Shown here in pieces: positions 48,142 through 57,155 of a DNA stretch of 64,000 nt; the first letter of the stretch is position 1, and each line of letters starts with the position of its first letter. Made by a program: the position numbers and the translations under genes. The stretch is from CAYQUO01 sp964420835 (lineage in GTDB: Bacteria > Chloroflexota > Anaerolineae > Anaerolineales > Anaerolineaceae): positions 248,001 through 312,000 of the forward strand of contig CAYQUO010000001.1 in assembly GCA_964420835.1 (NCBI GenBank). The letters are read 5' to 3'. The notes under the pieces were generated by a model. That model was not told the DNA's origin and searched no databases. It saw nothing but the letters and a program-made list of their open reading frames with translations.

Positions 48142-48933
48142 TTGTTTGAACTGTATTCCCATCGGCCAGGCTATTTGCACAGGCTGGATGCCCGGGTTAA
48201 GGTCGTCTTCACGCTGGCATTTGTCCTGTTCCTCTCGCTGACGCCGGCAAATGCCTGGCCGGCTTATGTTCTCTTCCTGGCGTTCAGCCTTTCCCTGGCA
48301 GCGGCCAGCCGGTTGGGCATTGGGTATGTTCTAAAACGCTCATTCCTGGCCATCCCGTTTGTCATGGCTGCTGCTCCCCTGGTTTTCACCGGGCCGGGGC
48401 CTTATTCCAGCATTCCCATCCTCCAGGGGCGGGTTCTTCCCTACAGCCCGCAGGGGCTGGCCAGGTTCATCAGCATTACGCTGCGCTCCTGGATCTCGGT
48501 GCAGGCAGCCATTCTCCTGGCGTCCACCACCCGCTTCCCTGACCTGTTGGCTGCCTTGAAGCAGTTAAAGGTCCCCGGGCTCTTTATTGCCGTCATCGGC
48601 CTGATGTGGCGTTATTTGTTCGTCATCGGAGGCGAAGCGGGGCGCATGTTGCGGGCGCGGGCCAGCCGCAGCGCCACCCTGGAGGGGGGGCGTCGCCCGG
48701 GCGGCAGTGTTGCCTGGCGGGCAAAGGTGACGGGTGGCATGGCGGGCAGCCTGTTCCTGCGTTCCCTTGAGCGCAGCGAGCGGGTGTATGCGGCCATGCT
48801 TTCCCGCGGGTATGACGGCAGCCTGCCCGTTGCCGACTCATCCGGGCTCGCCCGGGTGGATGCCCTTGTGCTGTTTTCAGGCATCCTGCTGGTGGTTTTG
48901 TTGTGGTTCTTGGGCCTGCTGGGCGGGGGGTGA
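48142..48933 (+). CDS. ECF transporter transmembrane component (CbiQ/NikQ type)
   Basis: 263-residue T-component coupling the ATPase to the substrate-binding protein. Characteristic N-terminus RPGYLHRLDARVKVVF, and the coupling helices carry LRARASRSA and LERSERVYAAMLSRGYDG. TTG 48142 is used, 15 bases after the previous gene. Six membrane spans are predicted. Confidence 0.85.
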   Translation: MFELYSHRPGYLHRLDARVKVVFTLAFVLFLSLTPANAWPAYVLFLAFSLSLAAASRLGIGYVLKRSFLAIPFVMAAAPLVFTGPGPYSSIPILQGRVLPYSPQGLARFISITLRSWISVQAAILLASTTRFPDLLAALKQLKVPGLFIAVIGLMWRYLFVIGGEAGRMLRARASRSATLEGGRRPGGSVAWRAKVTGGMAGSLFLRSLERSERVYAAMLSRGYDGSLPVADSSGLARVDALVLFSGILLVVLLWFLGLLGGG

Positions 48934-48936
48934 GAC

Positions 48937-49638
48937 GTGGATCCGCTCATTGCCATACAGAACCTCTCCTTTACCTACCCGGATGGCAGAACGGCGCTTC
49001 AGGATGTCAGTTTGAAGATATACCCGGGAGAAAAGATCGCCCTGGTGGGCGCCAACGGGGCGGGAAAATCGACCCTGTTGCTGCACCTTAACGGCGTTCT
49101 GGACGGCACCGGCAGGGTGGTGGTGAACGACCTCCCGGCAAAAAAAGAGAACCTTGGGCGCATCCGGGGCTGGGTGGGCATGGTCTTCCAAAACCCGGAT
49201 GACCAGCTCTTTTCCACAACGGTGTACGAGGATGTGGCCTATGGGCCGCTCTACCAGGGCCTGGACCAGGGAACCATCCGGCAGCGGGTGGAGAAGGCCC
49301 TGCAGGATGTGGGCATGGCCGGTATGGGCGAGCGCAACCCGTACCACATGAGCGGCGGGGAAAAGAAACGCGTGGCCATTGCCACCGTGCTCTCAATGCA
49401 GCCGCAGGTGCTGGTCTTTGATGAGCCAAGCGCCGGGCTGGACCCGCGGGCGCGCCGTGAACTGATGCGGCTGCTTGGCGGGTTGCCGCAGACCATGATC
49501 ATAGCCACCCACGACCTGGGGCTGGCCAGGGAACTGACCGGCCGCACCATCCTCCTGGACCAGGGGCGCATCGCAGCCGATGGGCCAACCCTTTCGATCC
49601 TGGCTGATGAGGAGTTGATGGCCGCCCATGGCCTGTAA
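48937..49638 (+). CDS. ECF transporter ATPase (CbiO/NikO type)
   Basis: 233-residue ABC ATPase: Walker A GANGAGKST at 38-46, Q-loop FQNPDDQLF, signature MSGGEKKR, Walker B VLVFDEP and H-loop ATHDLG. It powers nickel uptake with the two preceding proteins. GTG start 3 bases after the T-component. Confidence 0.9.
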   Translation: MDPLIAIQNLSFTYPDGRTALQDVSLKIYPGEKIALVGANGAGKSTLLLHLNGVLDGTGRVVVNDLPAKKENLGRIRGWVGMVFQNPDDQLFSTTVYEDVAYGPLYQGLDQGTIRQRVEKALQDVGMAGMGERNPYHMSGGEKKRVAIATVLSMQPQVLVFDEPSAGLDPRARRELMRLLGGLPQTMIIATHDLGLARELTGRTILLDQGRIAADGPTLSILADEELMAAHGL

Positions 49639-49723
49639 GGAACGGGAATTCTGAAGAACTCACCAGCACAAAAGCCGCAAAACCGGTTATAAATAGCCAT
49701 CTTACTTGCAGGATGGATTGAAC

Positions 49724-50509
49724 ATGGATCAGAATTCCTTGCGGATTTTGCTGGAGCAGGTTTCACGGGGAGGTCTGCCGGTGGAGGAGGCCCTGGAGCG
49801 GCTGCGGATGCTGCCCTACGAACTTTTCCGGGAAGAGGCGCGGATCGATCACCACCGGTCCATCAGGACCGGCTTCCCGGAGATTATATACGCCGAAGGC
49901 AAGACCGATGAACAGGTCGTGGAGATCTTTAACCGCTTGAAGAAGCAGAATGGGCAGGTGCTGGCCACCCGGGTCTCTGCCGAAAGATATGAACGCCTGA
50001 AGGACCGCCTGGCGCCGGCAATTTACCACCCGGCGGCGCGGCTGCTTTCCCTGGACCAGCAGCCGGACCGGGAGCGCCATCACGGAGTCTTGGTCATTTC
50101 GGCGGGCACTTCGGATATCCCCGTGGCGGAGGAAGCCGCCATCACCGCCGAACTGCTTGGCAACGGGGTGGAGCGTATCTATGATGTGGGTGTTGCCGGC
50201 ATTCACCGGCTGCTGGAACACCTGCCAAAACTGCAGCAGGCCAGGGTGCTGATCGTGGTCGCCGGCATGGAAGGGGCGCTGCCCAGTGTGGTCGGCGGGT
50301 TGGTGGCTGTTCCGGTGGTCGCCGTGCCAACAAGCGTGGGCTATGGCGCCAGTTTCCAGGGCCTGGCCGCCCTGCTGGGCATGCTCAACAGCTGCGTTCC
50401 CGGCGTGGCGGTGGTGAACATCGACAATGGTTTTGGTGCCGGTTGCCTGGCCTCCCGCATTAACCAGGGCTGCCTGCAAAAGGGAAGGGATGACCAACCA
50501 GGCTCCTGA
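49724..50509 (+). CDS. larB: LarB, pyridinium-3,5-biscarboxylate mononucleotide synthase
   Basis: 261 residues. LarB carboxylates nicotinate adenine dinucleotide and releases AMP, the first step of nickel-pincer nucleotide (NPN) cofactor synthesis. PurE-like core: VLVISAGTSDIPVAEEAAI, VVAGMEGALPSVVGGLV and VPTSVGYGASFQGLAALL. ATG 49724 gives a normal N-terminus. It overlaps larE by 20 bases. Confidence 0.92.
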   Translation: MDQNSLRILLEQVSRGGLPVEEALERLRMLPYELFREEARIDHHRSIRTGFPEIIYAEGKTDEQVVEIFNRLKKQNGQVLATRVSAERYERLKDRLAPAIYHPAARLLSLDQQPDRERHHGVLVISAGTSDIPVAEEAAITAELLGNGVERIYDVGVAGIHRLLEHLPKLQQARVLIVVAGMEGALPSVVGGLVAVPVVAVPTSVGYGASFQGLAALLGMLNSCVPGVAVVNIDNGFGAGCLASRINQGCLQKGRDDQPGS

Positions 50510-51341
50510 CCTGCCGCTGGACAGCCCGGAACTCCCGCCGGCGGCAAGGGGGAAATTTCGCGCCCTGGCGGAAGACCTTGCCAGGCTGCGTTCGGCCGTG
50601 GTGGCTTATTCCGGCGGGGTCGACAGCAGCCTGCTGGCCTACATCACCTCGCGCATCCTCGGCGAAAGAATGATGGCTATCACCATGCAATCGCCCCTTG
50701 AAACCGGCGAGATGATGCGCACGGCAGCCGAACTGGCGGAAAGGCACGGCATCCCACACCTCGCCCTCTCGCTGGACCTGGCGGGGGAACCCGCCCTGCA
50801 GGCCAACCCTCCGGACCGCTGCTACACGTGCAAGCGCATCATCCTGCACCGGTTGTGGGCATATGCCCGCCGGCACCAGTATCAGGCCGTCCTGGAAGGG
50901 CAGAATGCCGATGACCTTTTGGCCCATCGGCCAGGCCGTAAAGCCGTGCAGGAGACGGGCACGCTTAGCCCGCTGGCGAAGCACGGCCTGACCAAGGCGG
51001 AGGTGCGGCAATTGGCCAGGGTGTGCGGTTTGTCCGTGTGGGACCGGCCCAGCACGCCCTGCCTGGCCACCCGCATACCTTATGGCACCCCGGTCACCCG
51101 GCAGGCCCTGGAGCAGGTGGCCGAAGCCGAAGCCTTTTTGCGGGCATTGGGCTTTTCCATCGTCCGGGTGCGCCATTATGAGGATACGGCCCGGATCGAG
51201 GTTGAGACGGATAAAATGAACCTGCTCCTGAAGCGTCGGAAGGAGATCGTGGAAGCCCTGCGCAGCCTGGGTTACCGGCAGGTGACCCTTGACCTGCAGG
51301 GCTACCGTTCCGGCAGCATGGACGAAGGACTGGAAAAATGA
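50490..51341 (+). CDS. larE: LarE, sulfur transferase of NPN synthesis
   Basis: 283-residue PP-loop enzyme that adenylates the two carboxylates and inserts sulfur. PP-loop SGGVDSS at 41-47. Cys111 and Cys114 (CYTC) and Cys191 (STPCLATR) are visible; three cysteines are consistent with the [4Fe-4S]-dependent LarE class rather than the single sacrificial-Cys type, though this needs alignment. AAGGGAAGGG precedes ATG 50490. Confidence 0.9.
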   Translation: MTNQAPDLPLDSPELPPAARGKFRALAEDLARLRSAVVAYSGGVDSSLLAYITSRILGERMMAITMQSPLETGEMMRTAAELAERHGIPHLALSLDLAGEPALQANPPDRCYTCKRIILHRLWAYARRHQYQAVLEGQNADDLLAHRPGRKAVQETGTLSPLAKHGLTKAEVRQLARVCGLSVWDRPSTPCLATRIPYGTPVTRQALEQVAEAEAFLRALGFSIVRVRHYEDTARIEVETDKMNLLLKRRKEIVEALRSLGYRQVTLDLQGYRSGSMDEGLEK

Positions 51342-52594
51342 GCATCCTGTATTGTGACTGTTTCTCCGGCATCAGCGGCGACATGTTCCTTGCCGCCATG
51401 CTGGATGCCGGCCTGCCGCCGGAACACCTGGACGGGCAGTTCCGGCGGTTGAACCTGGAAGAATACCAGGGGCTTGCAGGGCGCAAGGTTCAACGGGGTT
51501 CCCTTTCCGCCACCCTGCTGGAACTGGACATCCGGGAGGGGAACGCCAGCGGGGAGACCCCGGGGCATGCCCACGCTCACCACCATCCCCATGGGCAGGA
51601 CCATGGGCCTGTGCATGCGCATCATCACGAACGAAACCTGGAAGAGATCAGCAGGTTGATCGATTCCAGCAGCCTGGCCGACCCGGTGAAAAAGACCAGC
51701 ACCCGCATCTTTCAACGGCTGGCCGAGGCGGAGGCCCGGGTTCACGGCCAACCGGTTGCGGAGGTGCACTTCCACGAGGTTGGGGCGGTGGATTCCATCC
51801 TGGATATCGTGGGTGCGGCGGTGGCACTGGAGTACTTCCAGGTCCGGTCGGTGTATGCTTCGGCCCTGCCGATGGGCAGTGGCCAGGTGCATACGCGCCA
51901 TGGGCTGGTCCCCCTGCCGGCACCGGCAACCCTGGAACTGCTGCGCATGGCACAAGCCCCGGTGACTTCTTCACCGGCCACGGTGGAACTGGTGACACCC
52001 ACCGGTGCGGCCATCCTGGCTGCCCTGGCCGAATTCCGGCAGCCCGGGATGACGGTGCAGACCGTGGGCGTGGGCGCCGGCCGGCGGGAACTGGAATGGC
52101 CGAACATCCTGCGCCTGGTGCTGGGCCAGCCGGCTGAGGGTGAGGGTACCCACCTGGAGATCGAGACGAACATCGACGACATGAACCCGCAGGTTTTGGG
52201 CCACGTGATGTCCAGGCTGTTCCAGGAGGGCGCGTTGGATGTCTATTTCACTCCCATTTATATGAAAAAGAACCGCCCGGCTGTCCGCCTCTCCGTGATC
52301 GCCCAGCGGAAGGATGAGGATGCCCTGTGCAGCCTTTTGCTGCAGGAGACCAGCACCCTGGGGGTGCGCGTAATGCCGGTGCAGCGGCACGAAGCCGGCC
52401 GGGAGGTGCGCAGCGTGGAGACCCGCTACGGCCTGGTGCCCGTGAAATTGAAGATCCTGGATGGCAGGATCGTCCAGGCGATGCCGGAGTTTGACCCCTG
52501 CGCGCGCCTGTCTGAACAGAACGGCGTGCCGGTGAGGGACATTCTGCAGGAGGCGCTGGCAGCCTGCAGGGACTTGATCGCCCCGGCCGGTTGA
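51338..52594 (+). CDS. larC: LarC, nickel-insertion cyclometallase
   Basis: 418-residue CTP-dependent enzyme inserting nickel into the pincer nucleotide. N-terminus SILYCDCFSGISGDMFLAAML; residues about 77-97 are a His-rich nickel-binding loop (HAHAHHHPHG, HAHHHER); C-terminal half with TNIDDMNPQVLGHVM. It is a single continuous frame, unlike Lactobacillus, where LarC is made by programmed frameshift. No larA lies in the window. Confidence 0.92.
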   Translation: MSILYCDCFSGISGDMFLAAMLDAGLPPEHLDGQFRRLNLEEYQGLAGRKVQRGSLSATLLELDIREGNASGETPGHAHAHHHPHGQDHGPVHAHHHERNLEEISRLIDSSSLADPVKKTSTRIFQRLAEAEARVHGQPVAEVHFHEVGAVDSILDIVGAAVALEYFQVRSVYASALPMGSGQVHTRHGLVPLPAPATLELLRMAQAPVTSSPATVELVTPTGAAILAALAEFRQPGMTVQTVGVGAGRRELEWPNILRLVLGQPAEGEGTHLEIETNIDDMNPQVLGHVMSRLFQEGALDVYFTPIYMKKNRPAVRLSVIAQRKDEDALCSLLLQETSTLGVRVMPVQRHEAGREVRSVETRYGLVPVKLKILDGRIVQAMPEFDPCARLSEQNGVPVRDILQEALAACRDLIAPAG

Positions 52595-52719
52595 CCAGTT
52601 TCCGCCAGTTTGGGTCATCCTGCGCAGGCGGTTTCATCGCCCGTCATCCCGGCACAGACCGCCCTGGCATGACCGGGATTGGATCATGAGAAACCTGGAA
52701 AATCAATCCATGATTTCCA

Positions 52720-52747
52720 TTGACAAATTCCCGTTTTCCTGTATACT
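52720..52747 (+). promoter_or_regulatory. Promoter of the lysW operon (TTGACA-N16-TATACT)
   Basis: Consensus -35 at 52720-52725 and near-consensus -10 at 52742-52747. Transcription would begin near 52754, only about 4 bases before the upstream ORF at 52758. Confidence 0.75.
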
Positions 52748-52757
52748 GTTGAACATC

Positions 52758-52844
52758 ATGTCCATCAAACCAGACCTTTTTTCAGAGTTGAAGAAGCGAG
52801 GCAGCGGAATCCAACCACTCGGGAGAGAGGTCATTTTCGGTTAA
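52758..52844 (+). CDS. Leader ORF (28 aa) upstream of lysW, candidate attenuator peptide
   Basis: ATG 52758 is placed almost at the predicted 5' end of the mRNA, so it would be translated nearly leaderless. The peptide begins MSIKPDLFSELKKRG and ends PLGREVIFG; three Lys and three Arg in 28. A strong terminator follows 26 bases later and precedes lysW. GGGAG within the ORF (52821-52825) could pair with CTCCC of the terminator (52875-52879) as an antiterminator. Peptide function is inferred from layout only. Confidence 0.45.
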   Translation: MSIKPDLFSELKKRGSGIQPLGREVIFG

Positions 52845-52869
52845 GGAACAGCCATCATCAGAAAACCAG

Positions 52870-52900
52870 AATCCCTCCCACCCGGAGGGATTTTTTCTTT
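52870..52900 (+). terminator. Intrinsic terminator/attenuator before lysW
   Basis: AATCCCTCC / GGAGGGATT, 9-bp stem, 5-base loop, then TTTTTTCTTT. It lies between promoter and lysW, so it must be read through or regulated for the operon to be expressed. Confidence 0.85.
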
Positions 52901-52927
52901 TTATTGCCAAAACCAAGGAGACCTGAA

Positions 52928-53104
52928 ATGACCACAGAAATGAAAGCAAATTGCCCGGAATGCGAAGCAGAACTGTCGCTCGTGAATGTGATGGAAGGTG
53001 AGATCATCGTCTGCTCCGATTGCGGGGTGGACCTGGAGGTTGTCAGCCTGCAACCGCTGACCCTGCAACTGGCTCCCATGGAGCAGGAAGATTGGGGGGA
53101 ATAG
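52928..53104 (+). CDS. lysW: LysW, amino-group carrier protein
   Basis: 58-residue acidic carrier. Zinc-finger cysteines Cys9/Cys12 and Cys29/Cys32, and the exact C-terminal EDWGE whose terminal Glu gamma-carboxylate is joined to the amino group of alpha-aminoadipate. Intermediates remain attached while lysine is built, which protects the amino group. AAGGAG precedes ATG 52928. It heads lysW-lysX-lysY-lysZ-lysJ-lysK. Confidence 0.95.
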   Translation: MTTEMKANCPECEAELSLVNVMEGEIIVCSDCGVDLEVVSLQPLTLQLAPMEQEDWGE

Positions 53105-53106
53105 CC

Positions 53107-54063
53107 ATGCCTTCCAGCATGCTGTGCAAGCCCGGCAGGATCGGCGTGCTGCTCTCACGGGTGCGCGTGGAGGAGAAGATGCTCCTCTCGAACCTGGAGC
53201 GGCGGGGCATCCCCCATGACCGGATTGATGATGGACAGGTTGCCCTGGACCCTGCCCAACCCGGTTCATGGCTTGAATATGACGCGGTTCTTGAACGCAG
53301 CCTTTCCTTCACCCGCGGGCTTTATGTGACATCCATCCTGAACGAGTGGGGAGTGCCGACTGTGAACCCCTCCGGGGTGGCCAGGGTGTGCGGGGACAAA
53401 CTGGCCACAACGGCTGCCCTGGCCAGGGCTGGCGTACCACAGCCCCGGGTGAAGATCGCGTTCACCCCCGAATCTGCCCTGCAGGCAATCGAGGAGATGG
53501 GCTACCCGGTCGTTTTGAAACCCATTGTGGGGTCATGGGGCCGGCTGGTTTCAAAGATCAACGACCGCGACGCGGCCGAAGCCATCCTGGAACACAAGGA
53601 CAGGCTGGGCTCCTTCCAGCATTCCGTTTTCTACATCCAGGAATACATCCAAAAACCAGGCCGGGATATCCGGGCCATGGTGGTTGGCGATCAGACGATC
53701 TGCGCCATTTACCGCACCTCCTCCCACTGGATCACCAATACTGCCCGGGGAGCCCAGGGCGAAATTTGCCCGGTAACACCTGAACTGCACCAGGTTTGCC
53801 AGGCTGCGGCAGAAGCCGTGGGCGGCGGGGTGCTGGCTGTGGACGTATTGGAAGACAACCAGCGCGGTCTGCTGGTCAATGAGGTGAACCACACGATGGA
53901 ATTCCATACCCTCTCACCGGTCACCGGCATCGATATCGCCGGTGTCATCGTGGATTACACGCTGGCTGTTGCCAGTGGAATCCAAAAGGAGGTACTTCGA
54001 GGCACCCCAGCCTGCCTGACACCTTTCAACGCTTCCCATTTTTTACAGGGGGTGGCAGCCTGA
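53107..54063 (+). CDS. lysX: LysX, LysW-alpha-aminoadipate ligase
   Basis: 318-residue ATP-grasp ligase (RimK-like) attaching alpha-aminoadipate to LysW. ERSLSFTRGLY, CGDKLATTAAL, VVLKPIVGSWGRLVSKI, SSHWITNTARG and LLVNEVNHTMEFH are the family motifs. Start ATG 53107 lies 2 bases after lysW. A second ligase with the same SSHWITNTARG substrate-site motif lies at 62383. Confidence 0.92.
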   Translation: MPSSMLCKPGRIGVLLSRVRVEEKMLLSNLERRGIPHDRIDDGQVALDPAQPGSWLEYDAVLERSLSFTRGLYVTSILNEWGVPTVNPSGVARVCGDKLATTAALARAGVPQPRVKIAFTPESALQAIEEMGYPVVLKPIVGSWGRLVSKINDRDAAEAILEHKDRLGSFQHSVFYIQEYIQKPGRDIRAMVVGDQTICAIYRTSSHWITNTARGAQGEICPVTPELHQVCQAAAEAVGGGVLAVDVLEDNQRGLLVNEVNHTMEFHTLSPVTGIDIAGVIVDYTLAVASGIQKEVLRGTPACLTPFNASHFLQGVAA

Positions 54064-54064
54064 T

Positions 54065-55096
54065 ATGAAAGCATCCATTGTTGGGGCTTCGGGCTATGCG
54101 GGCGGGGAGGTGTTGCGGCTGCTCCTCGACCACCCCCTGGTTGAGGTGCATCAGGCGACATCCGAGAGTCACCTGGGTGAGTATGTTTATCAACAACATC
54201 CCAACCTTCGCAAACGCAGCCAGTTAAAGTTCACTTCCCGCCAAAACCTGGACCCTTGTGACATCCTGTTCCTGGCGCTTCCGCACGGAGAAGCGCAAAA
54301 ACAGATCGAACACTACGCTTCCCTGGCACCCAGGATTGTGGACCTGTCGGCTGATTTTCGCCTGCGGGATGCAAACCGGTACAGGAAGGTTTACGGGGAC
54401 GAGCATGCCGCGCCGGAATGGCTTACGCGCTTCGTTTACGGCCTGCCCGAACTGCACCGCGAGGAGATGAAGGGCGCCGGCCATATCAGTGGCGTCGGTT
54501 GCAATGCCGCCGCGACCATCCTTTCCCTTTACCCGGTTGTGAGTTCGGGACTGGCGGATGCAAGCCACCCCATCATTGTTGAGATCAAAGTGGGCTCATC
54601 AGAAGGTGGGGCAAAACCCGGCAACGCCGCCCACCATCCGGAGCGAAGCAATGTCATGCGCACATTTTCAGCGTATGGCCACCGCCATACGGCCGAGGTG
54701 ATGCAGGAACTGGGCTTGGAGAATGTGCACCTGACGATGACCTCGGTGGATAATGTGCGCGGGGCGCTGGCTGCAGCCCATGTCTTTGTGAAAGCCGGCA
54801 CAACAGAAAAGGACCTCTGGCGGGTCTACCGTGGCTGGGCGGAGACGGAACCGTTCATCCGCCTGGTGAAGGACAAACGCGGCATCTACCGGGTGCCCGA
54901 ACCCAAGATCCTGGCTGGAACGAATTACGCCGACGTTGGGTTTGAACTTGACCCCGAAACCGGCCACCTGGTGTGCCTGGCAGCCATCGACAACCTGATG
55001 AAAGGGGCGGCCGGCTCGGCGGTACAGGCGATGAACATCATGTGCGGTTACGAGGAAACCAGCGGCCTGGGTTTCAGCGGCCTGCACCCCGTTTAG
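54065..55096 (+). CDS. lysY: LysY, LysW-aminoadipyl-6-phosphate reductase (ArgC family)
   Basis: 343-residue NADPH-dependent semialdehyde dehydrogenase. Dinucleotide motif GASGYAGGEVLRLLLDHP; catalytic Cys in SGVGCNAAATI; His in KVGSSEGG region and PAALPHGE-like ALPHGEA. It reduces the phosphorylated LysW-aminoadipate to the semialdehyde. In LysW systems the same enzyme can serve arginine synthesis. One base after lysX. Confidence 0.93.
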   Translation: MKASIVGASGYAGGEVLRLLLDHPLVEVHQATSESHLGEYVYQQHPNLRKRSQLKFTSRQNLDPCDILFLALPHGEAQKQIEHYASLAPRIVDLSADFRLRDANRYRKVYGDEHAAPEWLTRFVYGLPELHREEMKGAGHISGVGCNAAATILSLYPVVSSGLADASHPIIVEIKVGSSEGGAKPGNAAHHPERSNVMRTFSAYGHRHTAEVMQELGLENVHLTMTSVDNVRGALAAAHVFVKAGTTEKDLWRVYRGWAETEPFIRLVKDKRGIYRVPEPKILAGTNYADVGFELDPETGHLVCLAAIDNLMKGAAGSAVQAMNIMCGYEETSGLGFSGLHPV

Positions 55097-55118
55097 TGCA
55101 GTGAAAGCGGAAGGGCTT

Positions 55119-55922
55119 ATGCTTGTTGTGAAGATCGGTGGTTCTGAAGGAGTTGGCTTGGATGCGGTTTGTGCGGATATTGCCGTGCTTGCCCGCGAGC
55201 GCCGGCCTGTCATCGTGGTGCATGGCGGTTCCGCCGAAACCAATGAGATCTCGGAAAAACTTGGCCACCCGCCACGGTTCGTCACCAGCCCTTCCGGTTT
55301 TACCAGCCGTTATACGGACCGGCAAACGCTGGAGATCTTCGCCATGGTGGTGAATGGGAAGATCAACACCCTCCTGGTGGAGCGGCTGCAAAGGGCAGGC
55401 ATTAATGCCATTGGCCTTTCCGGTTTGGATGCACGCCTGATGACTGCAAAGCGCAAGGAGGCCATTCGGATCGTGGAGAATGGGCGGAACCTGCTGCTGA
55501 GGGGTGACCATACCGGGAAGATCGAAACCGTAAATGGCGGATTCTTGAATACGCTTGTTCTTTCCGGGTTTACCCCGGTGATCTCCCCTTTGGCAATGGC
55601 TGAAGACGGGACTGCCTTGAACGTGGACGCCGACCGGGCGGCTGCCATGGTGGCCGGCGCGGTAAAAGCGGATGGGCTGATCGTCCTCACGAACGTCCCC
55701 GGGTTGATGAAGAATTTCCCGGACGAAAGCACGGTCATCCCTCACATTCCCCGGGCAGACCTGGAGCGGGCGCTCTCCCTGGCGGAAGGGCGCATGAAAA
55801 AGAAGGTGCTGGGTGCAAGCGAGGCCCTCTCCCTCGGTGTGCCGAAGATCATCCTTGCAGATGGTCGCACGGAACACCCGCTGCAGGATGCCCTGGCGGG
55901 CAGGGGAACCCAGATCTTCTAA
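55119..55922 (+). CDS. lysZ: LysZ, LysW-aminoadipate kinase (ArgB family)
   Basis: 267-residue amino-acid kinase: VVKIGGSEGVGL, IVVHGGSAETNEIS and ALNVDADRAAAMVA. It phosphorylates the delta-carboxylate of LysW-bound aminoadipate. ATG 55119 is chosen because GGAAGGG lies just upstream; GTG 55101 has no ribosome site. Confidence 0.93.
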   Translation: MLVVKIGGSEGVGLDAVCADIAVLARERRPVIVVHGGSAETNEISEKLGHPPRFVTSPSGFTSRYTDRQTLEIFAMVVNGKINTLLVERLQRAGINAIGLSGLDARLMTAKRKEAIRIVENGRNLLLRGDHTGKIETVNGGFLNTLVLSGFTPVISPLAMAEDGTALNVDADRAAAMVAGAVKADGLIVLTNVPGLMKNFPDESTVIPHIPRADLERALSLAEGRMKKKVLGASEALSLGVPKIILADGRTEHPLQDALAGRGTQIF

Positions 55923-55949
55923 TGTTGTTGCAGGCAAAACGGTGAAAAG

Positions 55950-57155
55950 ATGGATCAAAAACCTTTGACAAGGGGTGCAGCAACAGGCCGGATGCAGGAA
56001 CTGGAGCAGTCCCGCACCACCGGCATTTACAGCAAACGGCCGGTGGTCATTGTGCGCGGTTCCGGGGCCCGCCTGTGGGACGTGGAAGGCAGGGAATACA
56101 TCGACTGCGTTGGCGGGCAGGGTGCGGCCAACATCGGCCATGGGAACCAGAAGGTTGCCGAGGCTGTGTACCGGCAGGCACGGAATCTGGTCAGTTGCCC
56201 GGAACTCTTTCACAATGATCAGCGCGCCCAATTAATGGACAGGCTGTGCAGCCTGACGGGCATGTCCAGGGTCTTCTTGTGCAACTCCGGCACGGAATCG
56301 GTCGAGGCTGCCATCAAGTTTGCCCGGCTGCTCACCGGCAGAACGGAGATCATCGCCGCCATGCGGGGTTTTCATGGCCGGACAATGGGCGCCCTGTCTG
56401 CCACCTGGGAGAAAAAATACCGCACACCCTTTGAACCGCTCGTTCCGGATTTTAAACATTTCCCTTACAATGACCTGGAAGCCCTGGCGCGCACCATTTC
56501 CAGCCGGACGGCAGCGGTCATCCTGGAGGTTGTCCAGGGCGAGGGCGGCGTGATACCGGGAGACCCGGCTTTTCTGCTGGGGGCGCAGGAACTTTGCCGC
56601 GCCAATGGAGCCTTGCTGGTGCTGGATGAAGTGCAAACGGGGTTTGGCCGCACCGGCAGGATGTTCGCCTTTCAGCATGTCCCGCTGGAGCCCGACCTGC
56701 TTTGCCTGGCAAAATCAATCGCCGGCGGGATTCCCATGGGGGCAACATTGCTCTCTTCCCGGCTGCAGGCCCTGCCCCCGCAGGTGCATGGATCCACCTT
56801 CGGCGGCAACCCGCTGGCGTGTGCCGCCGCCCTGGCAACACTGGATGTCATCCAAACGAACCACCTACCCGAAAAGGCGGCCGAACTGGGAGCCTGGTTC
56901 AAGGAACGGCTTTCAGCCATCGGTTCCCCCCTGGTCCGCGAGGTGCGGGGCATGGGCCTGCTGGTTGGAATGGAACTGAAGCAGAAGGTTACCCCGTCCC
57001 TGCAAAAACTGATGGAGAAGGGAATAATGGCCCTGCCGGCGGGCTTGACCGTCATGCGCTTTTTGCCCCCTCTGGTCATCTCCAGGGAGGAATTGGAAAC
57101 CGTTGTGGACGGCGTGGCCGATGTCCTGGGGTCTTCAACGGAGGGGGCCGGATGA
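55950..57155 (+). CDS. lysJ: LysJ, LysW-aminoadipate-semialdehyde aminotransferase
   Basis: 401-residue class-III PLP aminotransferase (ArgD-like): GGQGAANIGHGN, FLCNSGTESVEAAIKFAR, LVLDEVQTGFGRTG and the PLP Lys in LCLAKSIAGG. It converts the bound semialdehyde to bound lysine, using glutamate. It ends in ATGA overlap with lysK. Confidence 0.94.
   Translation: MDQKPLTRGAATGRMQELEQSRTTGIYSKRPVVIVRGSGARLWDVEGREYIDCVGGQGAANIGHGNQKVAEAVYRQARNLVSCPELFHNDQRAQLMDRLCSLTGMSRVFLCNSGTESVEAAIKFARLLTGRTEIIAAMRGFHGRTMGALSATWEKKYRTPFEPLVPDFKHFPYNDLEALARTISSRTAAVILEVVQGEGGVIPGDPAFLLGAQELCRANGALLVLDEVQTGFGRTGRMFAFQHVPLEPDLLCLAKSIAGGIPMGATLLSSRLQALPPQVHGSTFGGNPLACAAALATLDVIQTNHLPEKAAELGAWFKERLSAIGSPLVREVRGMGLLVGMELKQKVTPSLQKLMEKGIMALPAGLTVMRFLPPLVISREELETVVDGVADVLGSSTEGAG

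Noticed and set aside
51548..51630. CAC/CAT-rich tract as a DNA repeat
   Set aside because: It encodes the His-rich metal loop of LarC, which is normal for that protein.
52754..52927. T-box or lysine riboswitch before lysW
   Set aside because: No T-box core (AGGGTGG-type) or lysine-riboswitch signature was recognisable, and most of the leader is an open reading frame.
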